A stretch of 64,000 nt of DNA from Methylobacterium gregans (GTDB taxonomy: Bacteria > Pseudomonadota > Alphaproteobacteria > Rhizobiales > Beijerinckiaceae), in contig NZ_BPQM01000041.1 in the NCBI RefSeq assembly GCF_022179245.1, positions 1 to 64,000 of the forward strand, written 5' to 3'. The notes under the pieces were generated by a model. That model saw nothing but the letters and a program-made list of their open reading frames with translations, ran no database searches and had not been told where the DNA came from. This document shows positions 1 through 9,045 of this stretch, piece after piece; position 1 is the stretch's first letter; every line of letters starts with the position of its first letter. Both the position numbers and the translations under genes were made by a program.

Positions 1-345
1 GAGCTCCAGGCGATCGAGCGCACGGTCGGGCCGAAGCTCGATCGCCTGGAGCTCCGGGTTCGTATGGCTGCCGGTGAGATTGTAGAAGACGCCCGCCACC
101 CGATCGAGGGCGAGGCCTGCCCGCTCCATGGCCGCGACGGTGTTGTCGAAGTCCGGGGCCGCGGGATCCTTCGCGATGGCGGCGATCTCGGCCTCGTGGG
201 CGGCGATCGCGGCCTCGAAGGCCGGCAGGTAGTGCTCCGGACGGATCCGCTCGAACGGCGGCAGCGCGTGGGGCGTCTCCCAGCGCGCAGCCGAGAACGG
301 GTTCTCGGGATCGAGGGTGGGAAGCCCTGCGCTGGATGACGTCAT
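1..345 (-). CDS. M3 family oligopeptidase (Dcp/OpdA-like), N-terminal part only
   Basis: The minus strand starts with ATG at 345 and runs off the window at base 1. It reads as the start of a zinc metallopeptidase of family M3, which hydrolyses short peptides in the cytoplasm. The N-terminal helical signature is clear: NPFSAARWETPH, PPFERIRPEHYLPAF, then PDFDNTVAAMERAG and the TNPELQAIE-type stretch (here SHTNPELQAIE). The catalytic HExxH part lies outside. After QAIE the reading is abnormal (LRPDRALDRLEL), because bases 1-36 carry the expected continuation (ERTVGPK) on the opposite strand; see findings. The gene diverges from the extensin-like gene at 524. The family is fairly certain; Dcp versus OpdA cannot be decided. 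Confidence 0.75.
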   Translation of the reverse strand, partial: MTSSSAGLPTLDPENPFSAARWETPHALPPFERIRPEHYLPAFEAAIAAHEAEIAAIAKDPAAPDFDNTVAAMERAGLALDRVAGVFYNLTGSHTNPELQAIELRPDRALDRLEL

Positions 346-523
346 TCGGTCCTCGTCGTTCGGTCTGGCTAGCAGATGGGGCCGCGATCCGGCCGCCGCA
401 AAGGTGTCCGAGCCTAGCACGATCCCGGCCGAGCGTTGCAGCACCGCTCTTGCCGCGGCGGGGACAGCGCCCGATCGTTCCGGCAAGAAGCACGATGCCG
501 GCAGGCGCTGGGGAGACGACGTC

Positions 524-1462
524 ATGAACCTGTGCCGGCAAACGGGCGCCGCGCCGCGCACCGGAGCAGGGGGCGTCCTGGCGCTCGCCCTGCTCCTTGC
601 AGTCCCCCTACCCTGCCGCGCCGCGCCCCAGGACGCCCCGGCGGCCAGCGTGCCGCTGCCGCCGCCGGTCCCGCCGGAGCGCCCGCAGGAACTGACGCCC
701 CCGCCTGCGCCCGGTGAGGCGATCAAGGCCGCACCGACACCGCCCGAGCGGCCGGCCGAATTGAAGCCCGAGACCAGGGCGGACACGAAACCCGAAGCGA
801 AGCCGGAGGCGCCCGCTCCCGCCGCGGAGCCCGTGAAACCGGAGGCCGCGCAACCCACGCCTCTGCCTCCGGCACGCCCGCCCGAACTCTCCGGCGAGGC
901 GGCGCTCGCGCTCAAGGTGGCGCCCCCCGACGACACCGCCTGCCGCACCCGCCTGAAGCGTCTCGGCGCGACCTTCGAGCCGCTGCCCGCCATCGCGAAC
1001 GGCCAGTGCGGCGCCCCGCTGCCCCTGAAGCTGACGGCGCTCGACGGGATCGCCCTGCCGCAATCGGCGACACTGACCTGCGCGGCCGCGGAGGCTCTGA
1101 CGCGCTGGGCTACCGAGGTGCAGGTCGCGGCCGAGCGCGAGCTGAAACAGCCGCTGCGCTCGATCGCCATCGGCACCTCCTACGAGTGCCGCGGCCAGAA
1201 CCACGACGTCGAGGCCAAGCTCAGCGAGCACGCCTTCGCCAACGGCATCGACGTGATGAGCTTCGGCGTCGAGGGCCGGGCGCCGATCATGGTGGCCGCC
1301 AAGGCGGCCGGTTCCGAGGAGGGCCGCTTCATCGACGCGGTGCGCGGCCGGGCCTGCGCGTTCTTCCGGACGGTGCTGGGGCCGGGCTCGAACGCGGCCC
1401 ACGCCGACCACCTCCACCTCGACGAGCGCGAGCGCAACGCCGGCCACCGTCTCTGCCAGTAG
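524..1462 (+). CDS. Secreted extensin-like family protein with M15-like zinc site
   Basis: A 312-residue protein. I chose ATG 524 because GGAGA lies about 9 bases upstream and a signal peptide (positive start, LALALLLAVPLPCRA) follows at once; the longer frame from 317 lacks these. Residues about 35-125 are a Pro/Ala/Glu/Lys-rich linker of PPxRPxEL-like repeats, probably spanning the envelope. The C-terminal about 170 residues match the extensin-like C-terminal family. They contain SEHAFANGIDV and HADHLHLDE, an H...D...H set resembling the D-Ala-D-Ala peptidase M15 fold, so peptidoglycan binding or hydrolysis is plausible but not shown. It precedes an L,D-transpeptidase gene by about 100 bp, which fits a cell-wall role. 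Confidence 0.85.
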   Translation: MNLCRQTGAAPRTGAGGVLALALLLAVPLPCRAAPQDAPAASVPLPPPVPPERPQELTPPPAPGEAIKAAPTPPERPAELKPETRADTKPEAKPEAPAPAAEPVKPEAAQPTPLPPARPPELSGEAALALKVAPPDDTACRTRLKRLGATFEPLPAIANGQCGAPLPLKLTALDGIALPQSATLTCAAAEALTRWATEVQVAAERELKQPLRSIAIGTSYECRGQNHDVEAKLSEHAFANGIDVMSFGVEGRAPIMVAAKAAGSEEGRFIDAVRGRACAFFRTVLGPGSNAAHADHLHLDERERNAGHRLCQ

Positions 1463-1565
1463 GCGGCCTGCGGGATCGGCGGAACGCTCCGCTCGACCCG
1501 CGACTTTACCGCGGCGGAGCGCCACGCTCCCGGAGTCTCGGACGCGGATGATGCAGGGGTTCAGG

Positions 1566-2651
1566 ATGCGGGCGGGCCTCGCCGCCCTCGCGCTGGCGGC
1601 GCTCTCCGGCCCGGCCCTCGCCAAGAAGAACCCGCCGAAGGCGCCGGAGCCGCCGCCGCTGACCGCCGAGGCGATCAACGGCGCGGCGCTGGCGGCGGAC
1701 GCCGCCGCGGACAAGGCCGGGACGAAGGCAGGGAAGGCCGCGGACCGGAAGGCCGCCGGCAAGTCCGGGCGCCCCGATCCACTCCTCGTGAAGGTCCAGG
1801 TCCTGCTCGACCGTGCGCGCTTCTCGCCCGGCGCGATCGACGGGCGGGACGGCGATAACCTGAAGGGTGCGATCGCGGCCTACGCCGCGGCGCAGGGATT
1901 GCCCGCGACGCGTGCACCGACGCCCGCGTTGCTCGAGAAGCTGCAGACGGATTCGAAGCCCGTCGTCGCGGAGTACACGGTGAGCGAGGCGGACGTGCGT
2001 ACGCCCTTCGTCGAGCGCGTGCCCCGCGAGTTGGAGGAGCAGGCCGACCTCGACAGCCTCGGCTACACCAATGCCCGCGAGATGCTGGCCGAGCGCTTCC
2101 ACATGAGCCGCGACCTCTTGAGCGCGCTCAATCCCGGAAAGCCCTTCGACAAGGCGGGGACGGTGTTGCTCGTGGCCGCCGTGACGCCGCTGGAGGGCGG
2201 ACGGCCGAACCCGAAGGAGCTTCCGCAGGAGCCGAAGGTCGAGCGCATCGAGGTCGACAAGGCGAGCCGCGATGTGCGGGCCCTCGACAAGGACGGCAAG
2301 TTGCTGGCCTACTACCCGGCCTCGATCGGCAGCGCCGAGAAGCCCGCCCCGAGCGGCGAGACCAAGGTGACGCGTGTCGCCTTCGATCCGACCTACACCT
2401 ACAACCCGAAATACGCCTTCAAGGGCGTCAAAGCGCGCCGCAAGTTCACCATCAAGCCGGGCCCGAACAACCCGGTCGGTGCGGTCTGGATCGATCTCGC
2501 CATCGAGTCCTACGGCATCCACGGCACGCCGGAGCCGGAGAACGTCGGCAAGACGGAGTCACACGGCTGCATCCGGCTCACCAACTGGGACGCGCGTGCC
2601 CTCGGGCTGCACGTCGCCAAGGGCGCCCGGGTGAGCTTCAAGGACGGCTGA
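1566..2651 (+). CDS. Periplasmic L,D-transpeptidase (YkuD domain)
   Basis: A 361-residue exported enzyme that forms 3-3 peptidoglycan cross-links or attaches proteins to the wall. A start at 1566 is preferred over 1548 or 1551 because AGGGG (1555-1559) sits 6 bases upstream and the protein then begins directly with a signal peptide (MRAGLAALALAAL...ALA). A Lys/Pro/Ala-rich stretch follows, then a peptidoglycan-binding-like segment (VKVQVLLDRARFSPGAIDG) and a LysM-like segment ending TVLLVAAV. The C-terminal YkuD domain holds YGIHGTPEP and SHGCIRLTN, with catalytic Cys near residue 335. A second, shorter Ldt is encoded at 27326-27988. Confidence 0.92.
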   Translation: MRAGLAALALAALSGPALAKKNPPKAPEPPPLTAEAINGAALAADAAADKAGTKAGKAADRKAAGKSGRPDPLLVKVQVLLDRARFSPGAIDGRDGDNLKGAIAAYAAAQGLPATRAPTPALLEKLQTDSKPVVAEYTVSEADVRTPFVERVPRELEEQADLDSLGYTNAREMLAERFHMSRDLLSALNPGKPFDKAGTVLLVAAVTPLEGGRPNPKELPQEPKVERIEVDKASRDVRALDKDGKLLAYYPASIGSAEKPAPSGETKVTRVAFDPTYTYNPKYAFKGVKARRKFTIKPGPNNPVGAVWIDLAIESYGIHGTPEPENVGKTESHGCIRLTNWDARALGLHVAKGARVSFKDG

Positions 2652-2755
2652 GGCAACCCCTGCTGCGGCAGCGATGCCGCGCTCCCGGACAAAATGTATC
2701 GGGGCATAACATTGCCTTTCGGTCGCGGGGACGCCACCCTCGCGAACGCTTGACA

Positions 2756-2773
2756 CGCCCGGCTTTCCGGGCG
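2756..2773. terminator. Hairpin after the L,D-transpeptidase gene
   Basis: A perfect 7-bp stem CGCCCGG/CCGGGCG with loop CTTT, about 105 bases after the ldt stop codon. It has no T-run, so intrinsic termination is uncertain. A TTGACA hexamer at 2750-2755 overlaps its edge, but no convincing -10 box follows. Confidence 0.3.
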
Positions 2774-2916
2774 ACGGCTCAAACTGTCCCGCGGGTCGCA
2801 CAGGCTTGCGGGTGCGCGTTTCGGAGGGTTACGGCCGCTGCCTTTCGCGGTTCCGGCGCCAACCGCACGGCAGTGCTCCGGGTCTCGGGGCGAGATCGAA
2901 GGAAAGACATCTCGGC

Positions 2917-3306
2917 GTGACTGCGGAACCGAACGAGGACATTCTCCAGGGCGCCCGCGTCCTCGTTGTGGAGGATGAGGCAGCAATCTCGATGCTTCTC
3001 GAGGACATGCTGCTCGATTTCGGCTGCGATGTCGTCGGGCCCGCCGCCCGCCTCGCCACCGCGCTGGAAATGGCCGAGGGCGAGAGCTTCGACGTGGCGA
3101 TCCTCGACGTGAACGTCGCCGGCGAGCCGATCTACCCGGTCGCCGAGACCATCGCCAAACGCGCCCTGCCGCTGATCTTCTCCACGGGCTACGGTGGGGC
3201 CGGCATCCGTGAGCCGTTCCGCGACCGCCCGGTGGTGCAGAAGCCGTTCAGCCAAGCCGACCTCAAGCGCACGCTGATCTCCGCGATCCGCACCGCCCGG
3301 GGCTGA
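2917..3306 (+). CDS. Single-domain response regulator
   Basis: A 129-residue stand-alone receiver domain with no output domain. GTG 2917 is chosen because GGAAAG (2901-2906) lies 10 bases upstream and VLVVEDE follows at the usual distance; upstream in-frame sequence is non-conserved. The acidic pocket is E19-D20, the phospho-acceptor Asp is near 64 (AILDVNVAG), Thr near 90 (FSTGYGG) and Lys near 109 (VVQKPF). Such proteins act as phosphate sinks or relays, often for HWE/HisKA_2 kinases in alphaproteobacteria. No kinase gene is nearby, so its partner is unknown. It converges on yraN with only 13 bp between stops. Confidence 0.88.
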   Translation: MTAEPNEDILQGARVLVVEDEAAISMLLEDMLLDFGCDVVGPAARLATALEMAEGESFDVAILDVNVAGEPIYPVAETIAKRALPLIFSTGYGGAGIREPFRDRPVVQKPFSQADLKRTLISAIRTARG

Positions 3307-3319
3307 GACCCTAAGCCGC

Positions 3320-3709
3320 TTACGTCATCCCCTCGATCGTGAAGGCGTCCGGCAGGTGCTCCGGCCAGGCGCGCCGCCCGAGAAACACCGCGTCCGCCCG
3401 CAGGGTAAGGCCGGCACAGCCGGGGTGGCGCGCGAGCCAGGCACGCACCGCCTGCGAGAACAGCCGGCGCTTGCGCCCGTCGATCGCTTCCCGGGCGGCG
3501 TGTAGCTCGGCCCGCGCCTTCACCTCGACGAACGCCAGGGTGGTGCCGCGACGCATCACGAGGTCGATCTCCCCGCCCGCCAGAGCGACCCGCAGGTCGA
3601 GCGGCCGGTAGCCCTTCAGCATCAGCCACGCGAGCGCGATCCACTCCGCCCGGCGCCCGGCAGCATGGGCCCTGCGGCGGGCGCTTCGATCAGGTGTCGT
3701 CCGAGCCAT
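3320..3709 (-). CDS. YraN family (UPF0102) endonuclease-like protein
   Basis: A 129-residue protein starting at ATG 3709. It has the UPF0102 layout: a basic N-terminus ([19 protein letters not shown]), then GGEIDLV and FVEVKAR, the E-x(n)-D...ExK arrangement of a restriction-endonuclease-like fold. Function is unproven in the family; DNA processing is suspected. Its start overlaps the end of rsmI by 20 bases, so the two are translationally coupled, a pairing common in proteobacteria. Confidence 0.88.
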   Translation of the reverse strand: MARTTPDRSARRRAHAAGRRAEWIALAWLMLKGYRPLDLRVALAGGEIDLVMRRGTTLAFVEVKARAELHAAREAIDGRKRRLFSQAVRAWLARHPGCAGLTLRADAVFLGRRAWPEHLPDAFTIEGMT

Positions 3710-4688
3710 CCCCCGCCTCGTTTCCGGTCTTGTCCTCAGTCTCCTGGCGGCTGAGCGCGAGTGCGCGGGCATAGACGAGGCGCCGCTTCAGCCCGGTCTC
3801 GTCGGAGACGAGGCTCGCCGCATCCTTGATCGAGTGGCGGGCGAGCGCGGTCCGGAGCGCAGCGTCGAGCGCGGCGTCGCCATCCGCTTCCGGTGCAGCC
3901 TCAGGACCGGTACCGATCAGCACGACGATCTCGCCCTTGGGCGCCCCTTCCTCGCCGAAGAGAGCCGCGAGGCTGCCCAGCGTCCCGCGCCGGACCGTCT
4001 CGTAGAGCTTCGTCAGTTCCCGCGTCACCGCCGCCGGCCGCTCGGCTCCCAGCACCTCGGCGGCATCGGCGAGCATCTCGGGCAAGCGGTGGGGCGACTC
4101 GAACAGCACCAGCGTGCCCGGCAGCCCCATCAGCGCCTCCAGGCGGTTGCGCCGCGCCCCGGCCTTCTGCGGCAGGAAGCCCTCGAAGAAGAAGCGATCG
4201 GTCGGCAGGCCTGCGGCGACGAGGGCCGTCATCACGGCGGAGGCGCCGGGAACGGGCGTCACCGGGATGCCCGCTTCGATCGCCGCCTGGACCAGCTTGA
4301 AACCGGGATCCGAGACGAGCGGCGTGCCCGCGTCGGAGACAAGAGCCAGGGCCTGCCCTTCCTTCAGGCGCTCGACCATCCGGGCACGCACCGCGTCCGT
4401 CGAGTGCTCGTGGTAGGCGAGCAGCGGCGTGGTGATGCCGTAATGGGCGAGCAGCGTGCGGCTGACGCGGGTGTCCTCGGCCAGAACCGCGTCGGCGGCG
4501 GCGAGCGTCGCCAGCGCCCGGATGGTGATGTCGCGCAGGTTCCCGATCGGGGTGGCCACCACGTGGAGGCCTGGCGCGAGCGGCTCGGCCTCGCTGGCGA
4601 GCCCGAAGGCCGTGAAGGTCGTCGGGCTCTCGCGGCGCGGCGCTGTGCCGGCAGGCGGGCGGCGGGCGGGGTCGGGTCGCTGGCTCAT
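3690..4688 (-). CDS. rsmI: 16S rRNA (cytidine-1402-2'-O)-methyltransferase RsmI
   Basis: A 332-residue SAM-dependent enzyme of the tetrapyrrole-methylase fold that 2'-O-methylates C1402 in the decoding centre of 16S rRNA. Diagnostic segments are [15 protein letters not shown] (about residues 41-55), [36 protein letters not shown] and [10 protein letters not shown]. The N-terminal about 38 residues are Arg/Pro-rich and look unstructured; ATG 4688 could be late or early by a few codons. It is the first gene of the rsmI-yraN pair and is divergent from the LpoA-like lipoprotein gene (114 bp between starts). Confidence 0.95.
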   Translation of the reverse strand: MSQRPDPARRPPAGTAPRRESPTTFTAFGLASEAEPLAPGLHVVATPIGNLRDITIRALATLAAADAVLAEDTRVSRTLLAHYGITTPLLAYHEHSTDAVRARMVERLKEGQALALVSDAGTPLVSDPGFKLVQAAIEAGIPVTPVPGASAVMTALVAAGLPTDRFFFEGFLPQKAGARRNRLEALMGLPGTLVLFESPHRLPEMLADAAEVLGAERPAAVTRELTKLYETVRRGTLGSLAALFGEEGAPKGEIVVLIGTGPEAAPEADGDAALDAALRTALARHSIKDAASLVSDETGLKRRLVYARALALSRQETEDKTGNEAGDGSDDT

Positions 4689-4802
4689 TGCGGCGACAAT
4701 GCCACGGACGCGGGGAGAACGCGGTGCCTTTCCGGCCCGCGCGTTTACTTTTCACCGGCAGACTTTAGCGTGGCCGTGACCTGATCGCCGAGGAGATCCG
4801 CG

Positions 4803-6029
4803 ATGGCGCGCCCAAAGCTGCCGGCAACCGGTCCGGGGCTTCTCGGACGGCTCGCCCTGCTCGGCGCCCTGGCGCTGCCGCTGGGCGGCTGCATCGGTGG
4901 GCCGGATGGCCCGCGGAGCACGCGCGCCGCGCCGCCGCCCCAGGCCGAGGCGCTGCCGCCCTCGCCCGGCGCGATCCCGGGTCGTATCGGCTCCGGTTCG
5001 GTGAAGGTCGCGCTGATCCTGCCGCTGAGCGGCCAGGGCTCCGCGCTCGGTGCGGCCATGCGCAACGCCGCCGAACTCGCCTACGAGGAGTTCCAGCAGC
5101 CGGACCTTCAGATCCTGGTGAAGGACGACCGCGCGAGCCCCGAGGGCGCCCGCGAGGCGGTGCAGGCGGCGCTGGCCGAGGGGGCCGACCTCGTGCTCGG
5201 TCCGGTCTTCGCAGCCAACGTCCAGGCCGCGGCGCTTCCGGCGCGCAACGCCGGCAAGCCTGTCATCGCCTTCTCCACCGACGCGGCGGTGGCGGCGCGC
5301 GGCGTCTATCTGCTCAGCTTCCTGCCCCAGCCCGAGGTCGACCGGATCGTCGACGCCTCGGTCGCCGACGGCCGGCGCTCCTTCGCGGCGCTGATCCCCG
5401 AGACCGCCTACGGCAACGCCGTCGAGGCGCAGTTCCGCGAGGCGGTGGCACGGAAGGGCGCGCGGGTCGTGGCGATCGAGCGGTATCCTGCCGGCGCGCC
5501 GGGGCCGGCGGTCGAGCGGCTCTCCCGCGTCATCGCCGGACCGGCGCCGCAGGCCGACGCACTGTTCCTGCCCGAGACCGCGGACGGGATGCCGGCGCTC
5601 GCCGCCGCGCTGAGCAAGGCCGGCTACGCGCCGGGCCGGGTGCGCCCGGTCGGGACGGCGGTGTGGAACGAGCCGCGTCTCTTCGCCCTGCCCGCGCTGC
5701 AGGGCGGGCGCTTCGCCGCGCCCGACACGGCGGGCTTCACGGGGTTTGCCGGGCGCTATCAGGCGCGCTTCGGCACGAACCCGCCGCGGGTCGCCTCGCT
5801 GGCCTACGACGCGGTCTCGCTCGCCGCGGCGCTGACCCGCCGCTACGGCAGCCAGCGCTTCGCCGAGGAGACGCTGACCACCGGTGCGGGCTTTGCCGGC
5901 ACGGACGGCACCTTCCGGCTGCTGCCCGAGGGCTTGAGCGAGCGGGCGCTCGCCGTCTACGAGATCCGCAACAACGCCGTTACGGCGGTGAGCCCGGCCC
6001 CCCGCGCGCTCGGAAAGCCCGGGACCTGA
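4803..6029 (+). CDS. LpoA-like penicillin-binding protein activator lipoprotein
   Basis: A 408-residue lipoprotein: a positive N-terminus, a hydrophobic stretch and the lipobox LPLGGC with lipidated Cys near residue 30. GAGGAGA lies about 8 bases before ATG 4803. After a Pro/Ala linker comes a periplasmic-binding type I fold (VKVALILPLSGQGSALG, then NAAELAYEEF), as in branched-chain amino acid binding proteins and in the C-terminal domain of LpoA, which activates penicillin-binding protein 1A. The divergent position next to rsmI-yraN is the one known for LpoA homologues, which favours a cell-wall role over ABC transport; no transporter genes adjoin. Confidence 0.82.
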   Translation: MARPKLPATGPGLLGRLALLGALALPLGGCIGGPDGPRSTRAAPPPQAEALPPSPGAIPGRIGSGSVKVALILPLSGQGSALGAAMRNAAELAYEEFQQPDLQILVKDDRASPEGAREAVQAALAEGADLVLGPVFAANVQAAALPARNAGKPVIAFSTDAAVAARGVYLLSFLPQPEVDRIVDASVADGRRSFAALIPETAYGNAVEAQFREAVARKGARVVAIERYPAGAPGPAVERLSRVIAGPAPQADALFLPETADGMPALAAALSKAGYAPGRVRPVGTAVWNEPRLFALPALQGGRFAAPDTAGFTGFAGRYQARFGTNPPRVASLAYDAVSLAAALTRRYGSQRFAEETLTTGAGFAGTDGTFRLLPEGLSERALAVYEIRNNAVTAVSPAPRALGKPGT

Positions 6030-6100
6030 CCGGGCCGCCTTCGGCGCCCCAGGATGAAAGCGGTGTCGGCTGATCGGGTCGGCGCAGATCGAAGCCCGCG

Positions 6101-7273
6101 TCAGGCCGCCAGTTCCGCCACCAGGGCATTGAGCACCGGCGCGCCCCGGGCGGTCGCGGCGATGCGGCCGTTGCCGAGCCGGGCCACCAGACCATCCGCC
6201 ACCAGGGCGTCGAGCCGCGCGGCATCGAGCGGGCGCCCCTTGAGCGCCGCGTAGCGGCCGGGGTCGATCCCCTCGCCGAGGCGCAGGCCCATCATCAGGA
6301 ACTCGTCGCCCTGGTCGGGTGCGGCAATCGTTTCGGTTTCGGCAATGCCGTGGCCGTCCGCCTCCACCCGCGCGAGCCACGCCTCGGGTGCCCGCTCGGT
6401 GACGGTGCCGATCCGGCCTGCCTCGGTGACGAGGCGGCCATGCGCGCCGGGGCCGATGCCCGCGTACTCGCCGTAGCGCCAGTAGAGCAGGTTGTGCCGC
6501 GATTCCGCGCCCGGGCGGGCATGGTTCGAGATCTCGTAGGCGGGAAGGCCGGCCGCCCCACAGACCTCCTGGGTGACGTCGTAGAGGATGCGCGCGCTCT
6601 CCTCGTCGGGCGGCACGAGCCGGCCCGCGGCGGCGAGCCCGTAGAAGGGCGTGCCGGGCTCGATGGTGAGCTGGTAGAGCGAGAGATGCTCGGCCGCGCG
6701 CCGGATCGCCTCGGCGAGTTCCGCCCGCCACGCCTCGGGCGTCTGGTGCGGCCGGGCGTAGATGAGATCGAATGAGGTACGGTCGAAGGTCGTCTGCGCG
6801 ATCTCGACCGCCGCGAAGGCCTCCGCCGCGCTGTGCAGCCGGCCCAAAGCCTTCAGCGAGGCGTCGTCCAGCGCCTGCACGCCGAGCGAGACGCGGTTCA
6901 CGCCGGCCCTGCGATAACCCCGGAAGCGTCCGGCCTCGACGCTGGTCGGGTTGGCCTCCAGGGTGATCTCGGCATCGGGCAAGATGCCCCAGGCGCCGTC
7001 CACCGCCTCGATCAGCCCGGCCACGGTCTCCGGCCGCATCAGCGAGGGCGTGCCGCCGCCGAGGAAGATGCTGGAGACCCGCCGCCCCGGCGTGCGCGCC
7101 GCCACGTGGGCGATCTCGGCCTGGAAGGCCGCGAGATAGCGCGCCTCGTCAACGGGGGCGTGGCGGACGTGGCTGTTGAAGTCGCAGTACGGGCACTTCG
7201 CGGCGCAGAAGGGCCAGTGCAGGTAGACCCCGAATCCCGCGTCGCGGGTCGGGTGCTCGGGGTAGGCTGTCAT
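6101..7273 (-). CDS. hemW: Radical SAM heme chaperone HemW
   Basis: A 390-residue protein with the radical SAM cluster motif CAAKCPYCDF near residues 23-32, preceded by VYLHWPF. Other family marks are SSIFLGGGTPSLM, ITLEANPTSVE, NRVSLGVQALDD and SFDLIYARPHQT. HemW inserts heme into respiratory enzymes and resembles HemN but lacks coproporphyrinogen oxidase activity; the CxxxCxxC without a fourth nearby Cys fits HemW. It is the last gene of rph-rdgB-hemW, 35 bp after rdgB, and converges with the LpoA-like gene. Confidence 0.93.
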   Translation of the reverse strand: MTAYPEHPTRDAGFGVYLHWPFCAAKCPYCDFNSHVRHAPVDEARYLAAFQAEIAHVAARTPGRRVSSIFLGGGTPSLMRPETVAGLIEAVDGAWGILPDAEITLEANPTSVEAGRFRGYRRAGVNRVSLGVQALDDASLKALGRLHSAAEAFAAVEIAQTTFDRTSFDLIYARPHQTPEAWRAELAEAIRRAAEHLSLYQLTIEPGTPFYGLAAAGRLVPPDEESARILYDVTQEVCGAAGLPAYEISNHARPGAESRHNLLYWRYGEYAGIGPGAHGRLVTEAGRIGTVTERAPEAWLARVEADGHGIAETETIAAPDQGDEFLMMGLRLGEGIDPGRYAALKGRPLDAARLDALVADGLVARLGNGRIAATARGAPVLNALVAELAA

Positions 7274-7308
7274 CGTCCGGATGTGAGGGCCGCCGGCCGT
7301 CCCCGCAA

Positions 7309-7938
7309 TCAGCCCGGCCGCCGCAGGCAGGCGGCGGCGAGCGCCACGAAGGCGCGGGCGCGGTGCGAGAGCGCGTTGCCGTTCTGCCAGTCGACCCCGT
7401 GCTTCTCCTCCGACGAGATCTCGCCGAAGGTCCGGTCGAACCCATCGGGACGGAACATCGGGTCGTAGCCGAACCCGGCCGTACCGCGGGGCTCGACCAG
7501 ATCGCCGAAGACGCGGCCCTCGAACAGCTCGGTATGGCCGTCAGGCCAGGCGAGCACCAGGGCCGACACGAAATGCGCCCGCCGGTCGGTCGCGCCGCGG
7601 CGGTCGAGCTCGGCGAGGATGCGGGCCATCGCCCCAGAGAAGTCCTTGGATGGGCCGGCCCAGCGCGCCGAGAAGATGCCGGGCGCGCCGTCGAGCGCGT
7701 CCACGCAGAGCCCGGAATCGTCCGCGAAGGCGGGTAGCCTCGAGGCCTGCGCGGCGGCGTGCGCCTTGATGGCCGCGTTCTCGGCGAACATCGTGCCGGT
7801 CTCGTCGGGCTCCGGCAGGCCGAGTTCGCCCGCCGAGACCGCCGCGACGCCGAAGGGGGCCAAGAGCTCGCGCATCTCCACGAGCTTGCCGGCGTTGTGG
7901 GTCGCGATGACGACCTTGTCCGATAGGATGCGGCTCAC
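7309..7938 (-). CDS. rdgB: RdgB/HAM1 family non-canonical purine NTP pyrophosphatase
   Basis: A 209-residue enzyme that hydrolyses dITP, XTP and ITP to monophosphates, preventing their incorporation. GTG 7938 overlaps the rph stop codon as GTGA, which fixes the start; the longer in-frame extension runs inside rph. Family motifs are [55 protein letters not shown] and SHRARAF. It is co-transcribed with rph and hemW. Confidence 0.94.
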   Translation of the reverse strand: MSRILSDKVVIATHNAGKLVEMRELLAPFGVAAVSAGELGLPEPDETGTMFAENAAIKAHAAAQASRLPAFADDSGLCVDALDGAPGIFSARWAGPSKDFSGAMARILAELDRRGATDRRAHFVSALVLAWPDGHTELFEGRVFGDLVEPRGTAGFGYDPMFRPDGFDRTFGEISSEEKHGVDWQNGNALSHRARAFVALAAACLRRPG

Positions 7939-8651
7939 GAGGCGATCGCCTGCTTCTGGAGGGCGACGAGATCGGCGACGCCCGCCTTCGCGAGGCGCAG
8001 CAGGTCGAGGAGCTCGGCCTCCGAGAAGGGCGCGCCCTCTGCGGTGCCCTGGACCTCGACGAGGCCGCCCGAACCCGTGATCACGAAATTGGCGTCGGTC
8101 TCGGCGGCCGAATCCTCCGCGTAGTCGAGGTCGAGCACCGGCGTTCCTTTCGAGATTCCGCACGAGACCGCGGCGACATGGTCGCGCAGCGGATCGACCG
8201 AGATGATCGAGCGGCCGCGCATCCAGCTGAAGCACTCGTGCAGCGCCACCCAGGCGCCGGTGATCGCGGCCGTGCGGGTGCCGCCATCGGCCTGGATCAC
8301 GTCGCAATCGACGGTGATCTGGCGCTCGCCGATCGCCGGCAGGTTGGTGACGGCACGGAGCGAGCGGCCGATCAGGCGCTGGATCTCGTGCGTGCGGCCG
8401 GACGGCTTGCCCGAGGAGATCTCACGGCGCGTCCGGGTGTGGGTCGCCCGCGGCAGCATGGAGTACTCGGCCGTGACCCAGCCCTTGCCGGAGCCGCGCA
8501 GCCAGGGCGGTCCGCGCTCTTCGAGGGAGGCGGTGCACAGCACCTTGGTCTCGCCGAAGCTGACGAGGCAGGAGCCTTCGGCGTAGCGCGCCACGGCGCG
8601 CTCGAGCGTGACCTTGCGCAGCTCGTCCGGCGCGCGCTTCGAGGGCCGCAT
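7935..8651 (-). CDS. rph: Ribonuclease PH
   Basis: A 238-residue phosphorolytic 3'-5' exoribonuclease that trims tRNA 3' ends. It spans the usual family length, with [17 protein letters not shown] at the start, [52 protein letters not shown] and [20 protein letters not shown]. It heads the rph-rdgB-hemW operon. In many alphaproteobacteria rph is immediately divergent from hrcA; here a His-rich gene separates them. Confidence 0.96.
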   Translation of the reverse strand: MRPSKRAPDELRKVTLERAVARYAEGSCLVSFGETKVLCTASLEERGPPWLRGSGKGWVTAEYSMLPRATHTRTRREISSGKPSGRTHEIQRLIGRSLRAVTNLPAIGERQITVDCDVIQADGGTRTAAITGAWVALHECFSWMRGRSIISVDPLRDHVAAVSCGISKGTPVLDLDYAEDSAAETDANFVITGSGGLVEVQGTAEGAPFSEAELLDLLRLAKAGVADLVALQKQAIAS

Positions 8652-8745
8652 GACCCGCTCCTCTGTCGGTGATCGAGGCCGGGCTCTTAAGGGCCGCGGG
8701 CGCGGGCGGCAACCCGCCCCCGCGGCAAAGGCCTATGCGAGCGCC

Positions 8746-9045
8746 TCAGTAGCGGTAGAAGCCGCGGCGGTGATGGTGGTGGTGGCGGTGGAAGTGGTGG
8801 GGCCGGAAGTGCCGGCGGTGATGGTGGAAGTGGCGGCGATGGTGCCAGCCGCGGTGCAGGCCGTGATGCCGGTGGTGATGGCGGTACTGCACCGTCTCGA
8901 CGCCCGAGACCGGTGCCTCGACCGCCGACGGGACGGCGAGCGGCGCGGCTTCCGCCGTGCGGGGCGCGCCCGCGACGCCCAGGCCGACGAGAAGCAGGAA
9001 GACGGTGGCGAACTTGAGAAGGATCGATCGTGCACCGAGGCGCAT
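8746..9045 (-). CDS. Small secreted histidine-rich protein
   Basis: A 99-residue protein. ATG 9045 is supported by GGGAG about 9 bases upstream and by a following signal peptide (KFATVFLLLVGLGVAGA...AEAA, cleavage near residue 35). After a short linker the C-terminal about 45 residues are almost only His, Arg, Phe, Gly and Tyr, with about 21 His in HHH, HHHHH and RRHF-type runs. This suggests metal (Zn, Ni, Cu) or polyanion binding in the periplasm, which is inference from composition. It lies 94 bp upstream of rph on the same strand. Confidence 0.8.
   Translation of the reverse strand: MRLGARSILLKFATVFLLLVGLGVAGAPRTAEAAPLAVPSAVEAPVSGVETVQYRHHHRHHGLHRGWHHRRHFHHHRRHFRPHHFHRHHHHHRRGFYRY

Noticed and set aside
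2750-2778. TTGACA hexamer as a sigma-70 promoter for the response regulator.
   Set aside because: No AT-rich -10 hexamer 16-18 bases downstream; a GC-rich hairpin occupies the spacer.
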